From positions 1,573,386 to 1,637,385 of the forward strand of contig JACBWW010000050.1 in NCBI GenBank assembly GCA_020086605.1: DNA of 64,000 nucleotides. Direction: 5' to 3'. This DNA comes from Lanius collurio. Taxonomy: Eukaryota; Chordata; Aves; Passeriformes; Laniidae. Shown here piece after piece: positions 23,045-32,360 of the stretch (position 1 is the first letter of the stretch; every line of letters begins with the position of its first letter). Position numbers and translations under genes: made by a program. The notes beneath the pieces were generated by a model. That model ran no database searches, was not told where the DNA came from, and saw only the letters and a list, made by a program, of their open reading frames with translations.

Positions 23045-23062
23045 TGGTGGAGAAATGGGGAC
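23045..23062 (+). other. Candidate primer-binding site
   Basis: 'tggtggagaaatggggac' begins two bases after the 5' LTR with the TGG that pairs with a tRNA CCA end. I cannot assign the tRNA without comparison to a tRNA set. Confidence 0.5.
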
Positions 23063-23159
23063 AAACGATCCCGGGAGAAAGTGATTCTTGAGTAAATTCT
23101 GGATATCTCTTCTTGCTTTTGTTTTTCTGTCCCATCTCTGAACAATGCAGGACTCATAG

Positions 23160-23430
23160 AAAAACTCATGGCTGTCTGAACTACAAACAGACATTTACTT
23201 TAAAAAGGTTCTTGAACAGCAGTATGTAGATTTTAGCTTAATTCAAGCTCAAAAAGAACTAAGATGCTTCCTAGCATGTTTGTTTAAAAACTTCTACGTT
23301 TCTTGGGATTTGATTCTTACCAAAGACTTTTGGGAGAATGTTTGGACACAATTAATTTCCGAATCAAAAAATATGCCGATGCAAGACTATTTCCGTAAAT
23401 ATTACCTGATGACAGAGAGTGTTAAGCAGT
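23160..23430 (+). pseudogene. Gag-like remnant of the LTR element
   Basis: An AT-rich open stretch in the frame that continues to 23786, without an ATG in its first part. Its residues show a pattern like the N-terminal matrix region of betaretrovirus-type Gag: a Leu-rich segment, then Ser-Trp-Asp and a DFWENVWTQL segment in the position of the usual Trp...Val-Gly...Leu motif. The similarity is by eye and weak. No capsid or zinc-knuckle part follows. Composition changes sharply to GC-rich near 23430, where the viral part appears to end. Confidence 0.35.
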
Positions 23431-23948
23431 GTCGGCTGTGTCCCGCTGCTGTTTTAGTGGCAAACACGTGGTCGAGCAGCACGCACGTTGCAGCGGGCTA
23501 CTCCGTTCCCTGGAGACCACGCGGTCCCCAGCCGCGGCAGCCCAGTGCACTGCAGGCGGCGGCAAGGGAACTCCCGCATGTGGGAGAGCCAGTGAGGCCA
23601 GGCACGGCGGGAGTGAAGCCAGGCATGGCGGGAGTGGGGCCGGTGGCGAGAGGGGTGGTGGCGGGAGAGGAGTCAGGAGCGGCGCGGTGGCGATTGTGTC
23701 TGGCGGTGTTCACCCTGAGACACACGAGCGGCGCGGTGGCGCCGGTGAGGGGAAGCCGCGTGGGGCCACCGGGGCAACCCAGTTAACGGGACAGTGCAGC
23801 GCGGGGCCGTGCCAAGCCCAAGCAGAATCACATGCAGAGCACAGAGCCAGCGGCAAGGACACCGCAAGAGAGCGCAGAGCCCAGAAACGCGCCGGAGTGA
23901 CGCCGCCTGGAAAGCATGGAGCGGCGGCCACCTGGGAGACCGACCTAG
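23431..23948 (+). other. GC-rich segment between Gag remnant and Y-box gene
   Basis: About 520 bp, rich in CpG and GGCGGG-type words, unlike everything around it. It has internal short repeats: 'ggcgggagtg' recurs at intervals near 23600-23640, and 'gagcggcgcggtggcg' occurs near 23678 and 23728. It has open frames but no recognised protein. The likeliest reading is the GC-rich 5' untranslated or promoter-proximal part of the captured host transcript. Confidence 0.45.
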
Positions 23949-24535
23949 ATGTTAGAGTCGGCAAAGCAGCAGCCAGAAGCGGTGTCTGCGATCCCAGCTA
24001 CAGCAGCTCCAGCGCAAGAGCGAGCAAACCTGAAAGTGAAACCAGTAAGACAGAGATGAAGAGCATCTGCTACACAGGAAAAAGAAAAAATCATCATAGA
24101 TAAGGTTTGGGGGACTGTGAAGTGGTGTAACGTAAAGAACCATTATGGCTTTATAACCAGATGGGACACTAGAGAAGATGTTTTTGTGCATCAAACTGCC
24201 ATAATGAAAACTAACCCGCCAAAATATATTCCAAGCTTAAGAGAGGGAGAAAAGTAGAGTTTAAAATTGTACAAGGAAGAAAGGGCCCACAGGCAGCATG
24301 TGTTACAGGCCCTGGGAGTGTTCCCATGAAGGGTAGTAGATATGCTCCAAACTGCAGCAACGCTAGACAGTATACCCATAGTCCCTATCCTTTTCCCTAT
24401 TCCACCTTTTCCTTTTACCCCATGCCCTTTTATCCCCAGTACATGCCCAATCCATATCTCCATCCCTGGTTCCCCTCACAAAACTATGCATTTCCATTTG
24501 CCATGAACCCCTTTGCAATGCCAATGGGGGGATGA
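23949..24535 (+). pseudogene. Captured Y-box protein gene (cold-shock domain), disrupted
   Basis: A single intronless reading of about 195 codons from ATG 23949 to TGA 24533-24535. The N-terminus (MLESAKQQPEAVSAIPATAA) has the Gln/Pro/Ala style of Y-box proteins. A cold-shock domain follows at about 24087-24330, with [18 protein letters not shown] (RNP1-like), [10 protein letters not shown] (RNP2-like), [14 protein letters not shown], and after the break VTGPGSVPMKGSRYAP. These match YBX1/2/3 ([43 protein letters not shown]). YBX genes have introns, so their absence points to capture through RNA. There are two lesions: an in-frame TGA at 24057-24059 and a one-base loss in the A-run near 24250-24253. 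The tail is Tyr/Phe/Pro/Met-rich, unlike the charged tail of YBX proteins. Family assignment is sure; the exact parent is not. Confidence 0.9.
24331..24535 (+). other. Aromatic, proline-rich tail of the captured gene
   Basis: About 67 residues after the cold-shock domain, made almost only of Tyr, Phe, Pro, Met, Asn and Ser (for example YPFPYSTFSFYPMPFYPQYM), ending MPMGG before TGA. It replaces the alternating basic/acidic islands of vertebrate Y-box proteins. It remains open through to the stop. Function unknown; a low-complexity, self-associating segment is inference only. Confidence 0.7.
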
Positions 24536-24780
24536 AAAGGAGGAAGGGAAGAAATTAATTGTCATTTTCTAAGATTCCCACAGGTACAGAAAAGAAGAAA
24601 CCCTTTCCTGCCTCAGTTTCCTCACAAAGCATGTTCAGAGAGTTCTGCCAGACCTAAGATGCTCCAGAGAAAATCTGTTTGGACACCTGGGGACTCAAAA
24701 ATTGGCTTATTTTCTTTAGAAATTGATATGTTTATCCAGCTATATCCAATGCTCATTTTATTTAAAAAGAAAGGGTGAAT
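24536..24780 (+). other. 3' untranslated part and polypurine tract of the LTR element
   Basis: No coding signal. It ends in the purine run 'aaaaagaaaggg' (24764-24775) five bases before the 3' LTR, a plausible plus-strand primer for reverse transcription. Confidence 0.7.
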
Positions 24781-25089
24781 TGTTGAGGTACCTCTCCCCA
24801 AGGTCCCAGGGGGTGGGACCCTGCAGTGTACAGGTCTGTCCCTGTCCCTGTCCCTGTCCCTATGTCACCTGTGGCCTGTGCCTGTCTTCTGATTGGTTGT
24901 TGGGGGGCTTCCTGGGCTCAGGAAGAAGGGGGGAGTCTCGTGATTGTGTGGTGAGTCAGCCATGGGATCTCAGCCTGATGGGGCTGGAGGGAAATAAACA
25001 TCCATCAACATCTATAGAAATATTGCTTCATATTTCCTTCCAAGTTCATTGCTGTCTTATACTTGTTGTAAGGATTCCTCATTACAACA
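24781..25089 (+). repeat. 3' LTR of the Y-box-carrying element
   Basis: 309 bp, starting TGTTGAGGTACC and ending TTACAACA. It has an AATAAA at 24993-24998 and a CCAAT box in reverse (gattggttg). It matches the 5' LTR over its full length, with an extra tccctg unit. Confidence 0.93.
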
Positions 25090-25095
25090 ATTTTA
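25090..25095. repeat. Target site duplication, right copy (ATTTTA)
   Basis: Identical to 22734-22739. Confidence 0.9.
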
Positions 25096-25308
25096 GATGC
25101 AGATAAACATATTTATTTATAGCAGTGGTCCTGTAGAAGCGACAGGGCAAACAACATTCAAGATGTGTCAGATTTCACAGCAAATTTTGGAAGAACCCCA
25201 GGCTTTTTGTGAGCTTTGGGTTGTGTCTTGGGTAATGTTTTCTGAGTGTGCTCTACTGCAGTCCTTCAACTGCTGTGGTTGATATTCCATACATTCATCC
25301 ATAAAAAT

Positions 25309-25390
25309 CCCAGAATGGTTTGGGTGGGAGGGACCTTAAGGCTCATAGTTCCAACACTCTGCCATGGGCAGGGTCATCTTCCAGTGGATA
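25309..25390 (-). repeat. CR1 LINE 3' fragment
   Basis: 'cccagaatggtttgggtggg' with 'agggaccttaaggctcatag'. Minus orientation. Confidence 0.85.
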
Positions 25391-25715
25391 AGATCTCTTG
25401 GTTTGCTGGTTTATGAGGAGGACTCAGATGTAGTGTAGATAATTTATTTTCCTGTGCTGATAGTATGATGGGAGGTTTGATCTCAACCCTTTTTTTTTTT
25501 TAATCAGGAGCAAAAATTCCTGCCACTATTTCCTAAATTTGTTTACTCCTCTCCCTGCTTCAGGTCCTGTGAGGGTCCTGAGGGTCACACATCCTACCGC
25601 AGAGTGGCCTCTGGCACTTTTTGTGTTTTGTAAGCAGCAAGGGGAAATCTCAGATTAAACATTCTCTGTGTCAGAACTCTGTAGTGAGGGGACTCACACA
25701 GTGGCAGGGATGGGG

Positions 25716-25904
25716 AAGAGCACTGGCACAGGTTACCCTGAGAGGCTGTGGCTGCCCCTGGATCCCTGGAAGTGTCCAAGACCAGGCTGGACAAGGCTTG
25801 GAGCAACTTGGGCTAGTGGAAGGTGTCCCTGCCCATGGCAGGGGGTGGAATGGGATGAGCTTTAGGATCCCTTCCAACCCAAACCAGTCTGGGATTCTAT
25901 GAAG
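25716..25904 (+). repeat. CR1 LINE 3' fragment
   Basis: From 'gagaggctgtggctgcccct' through 'tggaagtgtccaagaccagg' to 'accagtctgggattctatga'. Plus orientation, intact 3' end. Confidence 0.92.
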
Positions 25905-26248
25905 AGCAGGAGGAATGGATGCCAACCAAGAAAAGAGAAGAAATTTCAGCATCTCTTCCCCACATTGCCATCCCTAACAGCCTGACATCCATCAAAATGC
26001 CCCTGGAAGTCATCCAGCCTTTTTCCGTAGCCTCTGGCAGCACCTCCGAGCACCTTCAGCCAAACAGGAGCCCTAATGAGCCATCAGGTTTTTCCCAGGC
26101 ATGCACAGCATTGTTTTAAATCTCCAGCCCTGAACTAAACAAACTTTTCATTCCTTCTCAGTTAATATTTACCTGCACAAATGAGGCTGGATTATTTCAC
26201 AGAATGGTTTGTAATCGTTACCGGCTTTATTTTGTCTTCCTGACAACG

Positions 26249-26282
26249 AATCATGGAATCCTAAGGCTGGGAGACATTCAAA
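26249..26282 (-). repeat. Short CR1-like fragment
   Basis: 'gaatcatggaatcctaaggc' with 'tgggagacatt'. Only the terminal part is visible. Confidence 0.5.
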
Positions 26283-27868
26283 TATTTTATCAAAGTGGGG
26301 CTCAGATCCATCGGGATTCTGGTTAGGGACAGTTGTGCAGGATCTGTATTTTAGCCACTTGGTGGCTAAATTTGTTTTGGAATTCAGCAAATAACTTCAC
26401 AATGAGAGTTGGTTTGGAATTCAAGGAATATTTCAGAATTGTGTAAAAACTACGAGAAATAGCTCTGAAAGTTATGAATTTGTAATGCTGAGAAATGTTA
26501 ACATTTAACACTTCATTGGTTTAGAATTAATGCAGGATATTTTTCTTCAATGCAAGAAGAAAAAAAAAGATTCTTAAGAATATTTTGTTGCTGTTCTAGA
26601 ATGGACAGGAATGTAAATTTTCAGTGACAGCTCCTTCCAGCACTAAGCCCCCACTGGTTAGTGGCACTGCAGAAATGGGGTGGCTTCAGTGGGCACAAAA
26701 TCTGTGGAGTGGCCCAGAAGTCCAACATTTTTCCCTGTTTCCCCCCTGAAAGTTCAGTTAGATCCTGTGTTTGCAGCAATGCTTCTATTTTGCTCCCTGT
26801 CCCCTAAACAAAATATTTACTTGTAGATCTGTCCAGGTGACCTTCCCAAAAGTGTTCAGCTGTCCCCTGTACATTGTCCCTAATTCAGAATAATTATTAG
26901 GCAGATCTAGCAGCTCAGGCAGGGAAAGATGTCATTCCAGGCACTGTGCAGACTCTTCGTTCTAGTGGGTGAAGTGTTTAAATTCAAACATCATTTTTTT
27001 GGGGAGCACTTTGAAGAAACTTGTTTATCTGTTGCTCTGCTTGGCACTGACAAGAAATGGTGTAAATCAACACAGAGCACCCGCTGGGCTGGGTAAGAGG
27101 TTCATTTTCCATAAAAAATCTGATGGAGGAGAGAGAGACTGCTCTTCTACGGGGACTTTGGCAATGGATTGAAATGTGGAGGACACAGAAGGCAGAAGCA
27201 TTTCCCACTGGCTGCCTGCAGATCAAGCAAGTTGCAAAGGCAGCTGGAGGTGACTTCAGACATCAGTCAAATGGAAGTGTGCTGGAAGGAATGGGGAAGG
27301 TAATGGGCTCTTGGCATATGAATATATCCATGAAAGGCTCCCTTGTTTAGTGCAATAATTCAGCCATACCGTGAGCCTTCCCTGTTTGCAGGGGAGTCAG
27401 CCCCTTGCTGGCAGGGTGTGCCCCTGCTGCTGCCACCAGCGCAGGGAAGGGGCCCTTCGTCCTTTGGAGGCTGCTGCCACCCTGCTGCTCCCTGGAGAGC
27501 AGCCCAAGGTGGAGAAGAGGGAGAACGTGTGGAAAAGCCTAAGCTGGGGATAGAAACAATGGCTGGGCTTTGTTGGAATTCTGTGTGAGGGAAAGGCTGG
27601 GTGGGATGGAGTGCTCTGCTGCCCTGCTGCTGTGCCATGGAAATGGGGTCATTCAAAACCTGTAGCACTCCTCGTGGAGCCAGGGCTTGGAGCAGGGGCA
27701 TCCAGCCTGCAGTGTGGCACCTCCAGGGCTCTTCTCCTTTCAAGAGATAGAAGAGGCTCCACTGGGTTCAGTGCAGAACAGAACCTTGGAGTTTTCTCAA
27801 AAGCACCTTAAAATATTGGTAGTGTCCTCCACAGCTGGGTTTTTGTTCTTTGTGGAGAGAGCTGTGAG

Positions 27869-27985
27869 GAATCCTGGGATCCTCAGACTGCTTCGGATTG
27901 GAAGGGACCTCAAAGCCCATCTCATTCCATCCCTCTGCCATGGGCAGGGACACCTTCCACTGGACCAGGTTGCTCAGGGTGCAAA
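27869..27985 (-). repeat. CR1 LINE 3' fragment
   Basis: 'gaatcctgggatcctcagac' with 'ggattggaagggacctcaaa' and 'ccatgggcagggacaccttc'. Minus orientation. Confidence 0.88.
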
Positions 27986-28899
27986 TCCAGACAAGCAACT
28001 TTTAGTAGAGTGGTTAGAAGATTGGTTAACTTCAGCTCTTTCCCTTGGTAAAACCATGAGGTGGGTTTACACGATGCTTTCCTTGCTGTTAATTGTTACG
28101 TCCTTCATTAGTGTTCAGAAAGGATTTAATCCATCAGCCACAGAAAACAGCCCATAAGTTACAGCTCTCAGTCAGTGACTGGGTACTCTGAAATACTGGC
28201 TTATCGATTTCTCAAAATAGAAATATTTCCTTTTTTTTTAATTTATTTTTGTAAAAAAAATCTATTTTTAAAATGCATGTAATATCTTGCCTCAGTGAAA
28301 TCTCTTTGCAGTGAATCTAAATGATAGACTTTAACCAGATTTTCCCCCTTCTCTTTTTTTTTCTCTTTCAATGTGTTGCTGATCATCAGCTTGTGTTTGT
28401 AATATGAAAGGTCAAGATATGATAGACTTGTATTTTGAGTATTTTTCCTAATTAGATTAATTTCCACAGCAAAAGGTTGTTTTTCTTCATTCGGTAGTTT
28501 GTGATCAAAACATGGATATTGAATATTCACTTCTCACTTTAAACCCAAGAAATTTTAGCTTAAGGAAACTGGAAAACACAATAGGAATTTTTACTATGGA
28601 ATTTTGCAATTTACTCTGTTACAGTGTTCCTGTAAAGGGTGTATAAAACTGAAGCAGAGGCCAGGAGAAGGAGTCAGGGGTCTGTCTTGAATAAATTGAT
28701 AGCAGAGGTGTGGGGAAAGAACAAATTGCTGATTTGGTGTGTGCACAGCTGCAGCAACCTGAGCTTGGTGCTTGGAGCAAAAGAGTCTGGAAATCGAAGC
28801 TGCAAAGGGCTGATCCTCATTTTGTACATTTTCTGTATCTGTCCTGATGTGTGTCTGCCCTCCTCACCCTGCTGCTGGCAGCTCCATGCTGGGCACTGC

Positions 28900-29446
28900 C
28901 CCAGCACAAACCAGTCCCACGGGCAGCATCTCCTGGTTCCCGTGCCCCATTCCCAGCACAAACCAGTCCCACGGCAGCATCTCCTGGTTCCTGTGCCCCA
29001 TCCCAGCACAAACCAGTCCCATGGCAGCATCTCCTGGTTCCCCTGCCCCATCCCAGCACAAACCAGTCCCACAGCAGCATCTCCTGGTTCCCCTGCCCCA
29101 TCCCAGCACAAACCAGTCCCACGGCAGTATCTCCTGGTTCCCCTGCCCCATCCCAGCACAAACCAGTCCCACGGCAGCATCTCCTGGTTCCCCTGCCCCA
29201 TCCCAGCACAAACCAGTCCCACGGCAGTATCTCCTGGTTCCCCTGCCCCATCCCAGCACAAACCAGTCCCACGGCAGCATCTCCTGGTTCCCGTGCCCCA
29301 TCCCAGCACAAACCAGTCCCACGGGCAGCATCTCCTGGTTCCTGTGCCCCATCCCAGCACAAACCAGTCCCACGGCAGCATCTCCTGGTTCCCGTGCCCC
29401 ATCCCAGCACAAACCAGTCCCACGGCAGCATCTCCTGGTTTCTGGG
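28900..29446. repeat. 50-bp minisatellite, eleven copies
   Basis: The unit begins 'cccagcacaaaccagtccca', continues 'cggcagcatctcctggttcc' and ends 'cctgccccat'. Copies start at 28900, 28952, 29002, then every 50 bases to 29302, then 29353 and 29403, the last one partial. A 'gcagtatc' variant in the copies at 29102 and 29202 shows a 100-bp higher-order duplication. The unit has no stop in any frame, and 50 is not a multiple of three, so open frames of 200-320 codons arise on both strands. They are artefacts. Confidence 0.97.
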
Positions 29447-31278
29447 CGCCACCTCTTGGTGCTGGGATGGCTCCTCCATTTGGTGCTGAGCATGGGGATG
29501 GGCCGTGCCCGGATTGCTGCCCTTTAGTGAGGAAAGCCGGGACCGTGAGGGGCAGCAGCTCCCCTGAAACGTCCCTAAAGCAGCAGCTGGAAGTTCAGTA
29601 ACACCACCCAAGGAAATGAGAAATATCTGCATCTCTGAAACCAATTCCAAGCCTGCCCATGTGAGCCACAACGCTGTGAGCTGAAGCAGATTTTAATGTT
29701 TTGGGTCAGATCAGGTTTGTCTGCTTGGGTTTTGTTACTGTTTTAATTTTTATTTTCTGTGGGTTTTTTTTGTCCCCTCGAGTAGCACAGGCCAGATCTT
29801 CCAGAGAAACCCACTAAATCCCATAGAGGGACAGTGGTGTGATGTGGAAACACCACAGGATGAGGCTCAGCACCCTGCTCATTAACTCACACAGGCACAG
29901 CTGCAACTCTCTGCTGCCTTTTCATTCATCCAGGCTCCTGCACAACCGATTAAGTTTCGATAACTGATTAAGACAATGCATTTGGATCCTTTGTTGTTCT
30001 CGGGGAGGCAGATTGCCCAGGATGTGCCGATGGAGGGGTTTTGGGGGTGGTCTGCCAGCCCCTGGGGCATGTGGGGAGCAGCCCGAGCAGATGGGGATGG
30101 CTTTCCCTGGGGATCCCACCTCAACATCTGGATGGGAACTCATTCCCGAGTTCCTTCTTGTCGAGTGCTCGAGTGGCTCCCGAGGAACTGCAAATGAAGG
30201 AGTGGGATGGAAGGGTGAGGATTTTAGCTTAAAATGAGCGCTCCCACCTCCTCTCCCGCTGAGCCTTCCCATCAGAGCGCTTCACCTTCCCCTGCTCTCA
30301 GCCTTGATGGACTTCACTGACTAATTACACTAATTCCGGGCCCCTTCGCACCTTTAAAGGGCGGGGATGGCAGCGCCCTTAGAGGTGCTAAGGAGATAAA
30401 TATTCAGCTTGCAGCCTGCCTGGAGCCCTGAAGAGGAGCAGAGGGGAAGGAATTAAGTGCTGCCGCTTTTTCCTATGGGGATTTGTGCCACAACACCCTC
30501 AGATGATTTAGGGTCGCAAATTTTATGCTGCTACCCAGGATTAACTGATTTTACTGTTCAAGGAGGATAAAATGATGAAACTAAAAAGCAGTTGGTAAAT
30601 TCCTGCAACAAGAGGTGCCAACCTCTGCCTTTTGCAATGGATGGGGCCTGGACATTTTTATGTTCCTCTTTATTTGCAGTTTGACTCTATCTGGGGAAGC
30701 CAACATTAATTGCCAGGAGGTGGAGAGGGACCAATGCAACAAGGTGGGTCTGTGGGATGGCTTGGAAAAGTACAAGGATATTCCTTCATTTTAGTCCATC
30801 CTAAACAGGTATTGAGGAATTGTTAACAAGAAGCAATAAAAAGTTTTAAAGGAATGGAGGAAGGTCCACAAGCATTTAAAGAGCAGGATGGAAAATGCAG
30901 GTGGTGAAGGCAAAGCAAAAAGTAATGGGGTTAAGCTGCACCAGTGAAAAGCTGGTTGTAAAAGTTCTTCCCCTGATATAAGGAAGACGTTTTTGAGAGT
31001 GGTGAGACCCTGGCAGGGGTTGCTCAGAGAAGCTTGCTTTTTGTAACTTTTCTTTTCCCCTTTCAGAAGACATTTCACAGAACTCTGCTCAGTTCCACCC
31101 GGAGGTAGAGTGATCATTAGGAAGGAAAGGAATTGGACATGGGTGTCATACATGAAAACCCATAATTATGCTTGGTCTTTGCATATTAAGTGCTTTAATT
31201 AGTGAATTTAGAGTTAAATTTTTTTTATCGATATGTTAAAATTAATCTATCAGCCCAGGTACAAAAATCAGGTTCTAT
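29447..31278. other. Intergenic DNA with a possible regulatory element
   Basis: No gene recognised. Around 30280-30440 there is a short stretch with TAATTA-type homeodomain words, a GC box and 'gagataaatattcagct', listed as a candidate. The rest shows nothing. Confidence 0.6.
30280..30440. promoter_or_regulatory. Candidate noncoding regulatory element
   Basis: Unique, low-repeat sequence with 'gactaattacactaattccg', 'tttaaagggcggggatgg' and 'ggagataaatattcagcttg'. Only composition and motif density support it; conservation cannot be seen here. Confidence 0.2.
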
Positions 31279-31982
31279 TGTTGGTGTCTTAACTGTTCTA
31301 GTAGTTTGTTTGCACTATCCCAAGTTAAAAATCCCAAGTTAAAAATTCCTCAGTTGAAAAAAATCCCTTTTTAAAACTTGAGCCACTTGTACCCTGTGAG
31401 AGTTACTTTTCCTATGTTCATTGTCTACTTTTACAATTGTTTTAAGATGTGTTAGATGTATTTTAAGATGTTTTAGGAATTTTTACTTGGCACTTTAGTA
31501 CAGGGACAAACTCCAACCCCCCAGTTTTTAACAGCCAACAGCTATTTTTAGCCCCATAGCCGTTATTCTGCAGGTAAGCTCCATGGCAACCTGAATTTTA
31601 ATGAGGGAATGTTACCACGCTTACTCCAGCTGATACCACCCCCCTAACAACGACGAGCTATTGGTGGACAGAGATGATCTGTCAAAGGAGAAAGTACCAA
31701 TCACCTTGGGCCAAAGGGGCGGGCTGTGGGTGGAATGGGGCGGAGTGAAGGGAGCATAAAAGACCGATGAAGCCTTGGGCTGGGTGGGGAGATTTACTGC
31801 AGAGTAGTTGTGGTGGTCCGCAGTGCTGGGCGTATTAAGCCTTACTCCTTTTAAGGAGCCTTTAATAATTTTTATTAGCTAAGAGCCAGCCCAGCACTAC
31901 AAGTTTCTTTTTCACCAGAGGTCCAGTGCTGTCTCAGCCAAAAGATCTCTAATCCCTGCGCTCCTGGGGCATACCACCAACA
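31279..31982 (+). mobile_element. Likely solo LTR with its own promoter
   Basis: The ends are inverted, TGTTGGTG at 31279 and CACCAACA at 31975-31982, as in retroviral LTRs. Inside are a CCAAT box (accaatcacc, near 31697), two GC boxes (ggggcggg near 31717, ggggcgg near 31737) and a TATA-like cataaaag at about 31755, followed by an inverted pair agtgctggg/cccagcact (near 31822 and 31889) that could fold in the R/U5 RNA. No matching target duplication flanks these ends and no internal region is attached, so the borders are tentative. It is unrelated to the LTRs at 22740 and 24781. Confidence 0.5.
31690..31765 (+). promoter_or_regulatory. CCAAT / GC-box / TATA promoter within the solo LTR
   Basis: The order CCAAT, GC box, GC box, TATA-like box within 70 bases is that of a compact RNA polymerase II promoter reading rightwards. 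Start site predicted near 31785. Confidence 0.5.
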
Positions 31983-32314
31983 AGTCAAAGGATCCCAAAT
32001 TTTTACATTTTGCTAATTTTTGTAATTTTTTTGGTTTGTTTTTCAATGAATTATTTTAATTTTTTAATAAATAATATGTATTGTCCTATTCCTCACATGA
32101 GTACAACTCAAAGTGATCACTCAATCGTTTGCTCTCATTACAGCTTGGATTAACTAGGACAGCAAACCCAGCAGGGCAGGAGCAAAACACTGGAGATCAA
32201 AGTGCCAGGGTTTATTTTCATTTTCCATTTCTTTTTTTTTTTTTTTCTTAAAATGAAAATGTGGTGATCTGTATCCTCCCCAATTCCTCCCCAGCCAAAC
32301 ACAAGATTTTGATT

Positions 32315-32360
32315 CAGTGCTCTTCCAGGTCTTTTCCAACCTCAATGATTTTATGATTAC
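32315..32360 (+). repeat. CR1 LINE 3' tail
   Basis: 'gctcttccaggtcttttcca' then 'acctcaatgattttatgatt' is the CR1 3' terminus. Plus orientation. Confidence 0.7.

Larger units (their letters stand above)
22740..25089 (+). mobile_element. Complete LTR retroelement carrying a Y-box gene
   Basis: A 2350-bp element with two direct LTRs (22740-23042 and 24781-25089), both starting TGTTGAGG and ending in AACA. A 6-bp duplication ATTTTA lies immediately outside both ends (22734-22739 and 25090-25095). A six-base duplication fits class II (ERVK-like) integrases. The interior is only 1.74 kb. In order it has a primer-site candidate, a short Gag-like remnant, a GC-rich segment, an intronless Y-box (cold-shock domain) gene, a 3' untranslated part and a polypurine tract. 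No protease, reverse transcriptase, integrase or envelope was recognised, so it must have moved in trans. By hand I count about 16 substitutions and three length differences between the LTRs over about 300 positions, so it is fixed and not recent. Confidence 0.93.
25096..28899. other. Intergenic DNA
   Basis: Holds four CR1 pieces (listed) and otherwise unremarkable sequence. No coding, RNA or promoter signal that I can support. Confidence 0.65.

Noticed and set aside
23429..24103. A 224-codon plus-strand frame rich in Arg, Gly and Ala
   Set aside because: It lies in the GC-rich segment and overlaps the Y-box N-terminus in another frame. No family resemblance; the length is explained by GC composition.
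22740..25089. CRISPR-like or other direct-repeat interpretation of the two distant identical blocks
   Set aside because: The blocks are LTRs: two copies only, with TG...CA ends, a target duplication and a polypurine tract.
28639..29671. Several open frames of 200-320 codons on both strands with repeated Ser/Pro/Gln/Trp motifs
   Set aside because: They come from the stop-free 50-bp minisatellite and cycle through all three frames because 50 is not a multiple of three.
31300..31380. Short direct repeat (cccaagttaaaaat) as a possible target duplication of the LTR at 31279
   Set aside because: Both copies lie inside the proposed LTR, next to each other, so they are a local duplication.
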